Source: UBA6176 sp041688515 (GTDB lineage: Bacteria > Verrucomicrobiota > Verrucomicrobiia > Limisphaerales > UBA9464). From it: DNA of 6,697 nt. This document shows positions 6,204-6,697 of the stretch, one piece after another; position 1 is the first letter of the stretch; every line of letters begins with the position of its first letter. Position numbers and translations under genes: made by a program. The stretch is taken from the NCBI GenBank assembly GCA_041688515.1, contig JBDNHZ010000063.1, forward strand, positions 1 through 6,697, given 5' to 3'. The notes under the pieces are model-generated. The model worked only from the letters and a program-made list of their open reading frames with translations. It was not told where the DNA came from and did no database searches.

Positions 6204-6418
6204 GACTCACATCCAATCGGGATCATGCCATGCGGGCAGGACGCCCCGCTATGACCGCCAGCGCTGGGCCACGAATCCGGCGACTTGGCAAGAGGCCGAA
6301 ACAATTATCGCCGGCAAGCCTGCGAAGCGCGGTGGCCACCCTCCGCCTTGGGTGACAATTCCGAACGACGGGGATTGTGTGCGACGGACTCGAAGCAGGC
6401 GGGAGATCGATCCGAATC

Positions 6419-6697
6419 CAGCGACACAAGGCCTGGAGCGAGCCGGTGCTGGAGAAGCTCCGGAAGGAGTTTCAGGAATCAATGGACCAGAAGAAGGTGG
6501 AGCCCAACTCGGCGTTGGGAGGGGCTATTGCCTACCTGCTGGATCGATGGGAGACCCTGACCCGATTTTTGCGGGTGCCGGGAGCACCACTGGACAACAA
6601 CCAAACCGAGCGCCTGCTGAAGAGTTCGATCCTGCACCGCAAAAACAGTCTTCACTACAAGACGCAGAGGGGGGCGGATGTCGGCGACGCGTTCATG
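6419..6697 (+). pseudogene. IS66-family transposase remnant (C-terminal part, continues beyond window)
   Basis: Frame 2 encodes KAWSEPVLEKLRKEFQ, then VEPNSALGGAIAYLLDRWE, LTRFLRVPGAPLDNNQTERLL, and ILHRKNSLHYKTQRGADVGDAF. This is the C-terminal catalytic part of an IS66 transposase (DDE_Tnp_IS66). The glutamate of LDNNQTE (codon 6608-6610) corresponds to the E of the DDE triad. The frame closes upstream at TGA 6353-6355 and family resemblance begins only near 6419, so the zinc-binding domain and the two catalytic aspartates are missing. IS66 transposases are about 500 residues, so this copy is a 5'-deleted, inactive relic. The right end, with any terminal inverted repeat, lies outside the window. 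The break next to the primase operon suggests a past insertion or deletion boundary. Confidence 0.85.

Larger units (their letters stand above)
6148..6418. other. Region between primase and IS66 remnant; possible decayed coding on the + strand
   Basis: This 271-bp stretch must contain the primase promoter, but no good -10/-35 pair is visible on the minus strand. On the plus strand, frame 1 is open through the whole region and from about 6229 reads like protein (YDRQRWATNPATWQEAE, then IIAGKPAKRGGHPPPWVTI, with three Trp), ending in resemblance to nothing before the IS66 frame takes over. There is no start codon or ribosome-binding site that would make it a gene, and I cannot assign a family. 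It may be a remnant joined to the transposase fragment or chance openness. Confidence 0.25.

Noticed and set aside
6147..6216. 23-codon upstream extension of the primase
   Set aside because: No ribosome-binding site precedes ATG 6216, whereas ATG 6147 has AAGGAAG at good spacing and matches the expected protein start.

Overview
The window looks like an accessory island in a GC-rich bacterial chromosome or large mobile element. The lineage is inferred only. A RadC/JAB-family N-terminus, clustered short tandem repeats between genes (GCGGAGAAC, CGCAGATGG, GCGCGAAG) and an IS66-type transposase remnant together fit Verrucomicrobiota or a related group. No rRNA, tRNA or taxon-specific marker is present to settle this.

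Layout from left to right. (1) At 1-336 (+) is the C-terminal end of a phospholipase D-like protein whose start lies outside the window. (2) At 300-617 (-) is a RadC-like JAB protein that keeps its N-terminus but loses family resemblance at about 375, so the metal-binding half is gone. (3) At 618-1118 is a gene-free stretch filled with three kinds of short tandem repeat and a 19-bp inverted repeat. (4) At 1119-4635 (-) is a two-gene operon, ietA (AAA+ ATPase, 330 codons) followed by ietS (S8 subtilase), matching the IetAS anti-phage pair. ietS carries a +1 frame break near its 5' end: the first 63 codons lie in one frame and the catalytic protease in the next, best joined by dropping one base at 3443-3444. 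(5) A stem-loop at 4785-4807 separates ietAS from an upstream operon on the same strand. (6) At 4814-6147 (-) are a CHC2 zinc-finger/TOPRIM DNA primase and an 89-aa protein of unknown function, joined by an ATGA stop/start overlap. (7) At 6148-6418 is the primase leader with a small inverted repeat, plus a stretch of open frame of unclear status. (8) At 6419-6697 (+) is the C-terminal part of an IS66 transposase, cut at its 5' side and running off the window.

How the parts relate. The primase and its small partner look like a replication module of an integrated plasmid or mobile element. IetAS is its defence cargo: the AAA+ protein probably senses or remodels a target and the subtilase acts as the proteolytic effector. 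The truncated RadC-like gene, partial transposase and PLD-like gene are typical of a rearranged accessory locus. The main points of interest are the frame break in ietS (real inactivation, recoding, phase switch or sequence error), the conserved-looking 89-aa primase partner, and the repeat cluster.
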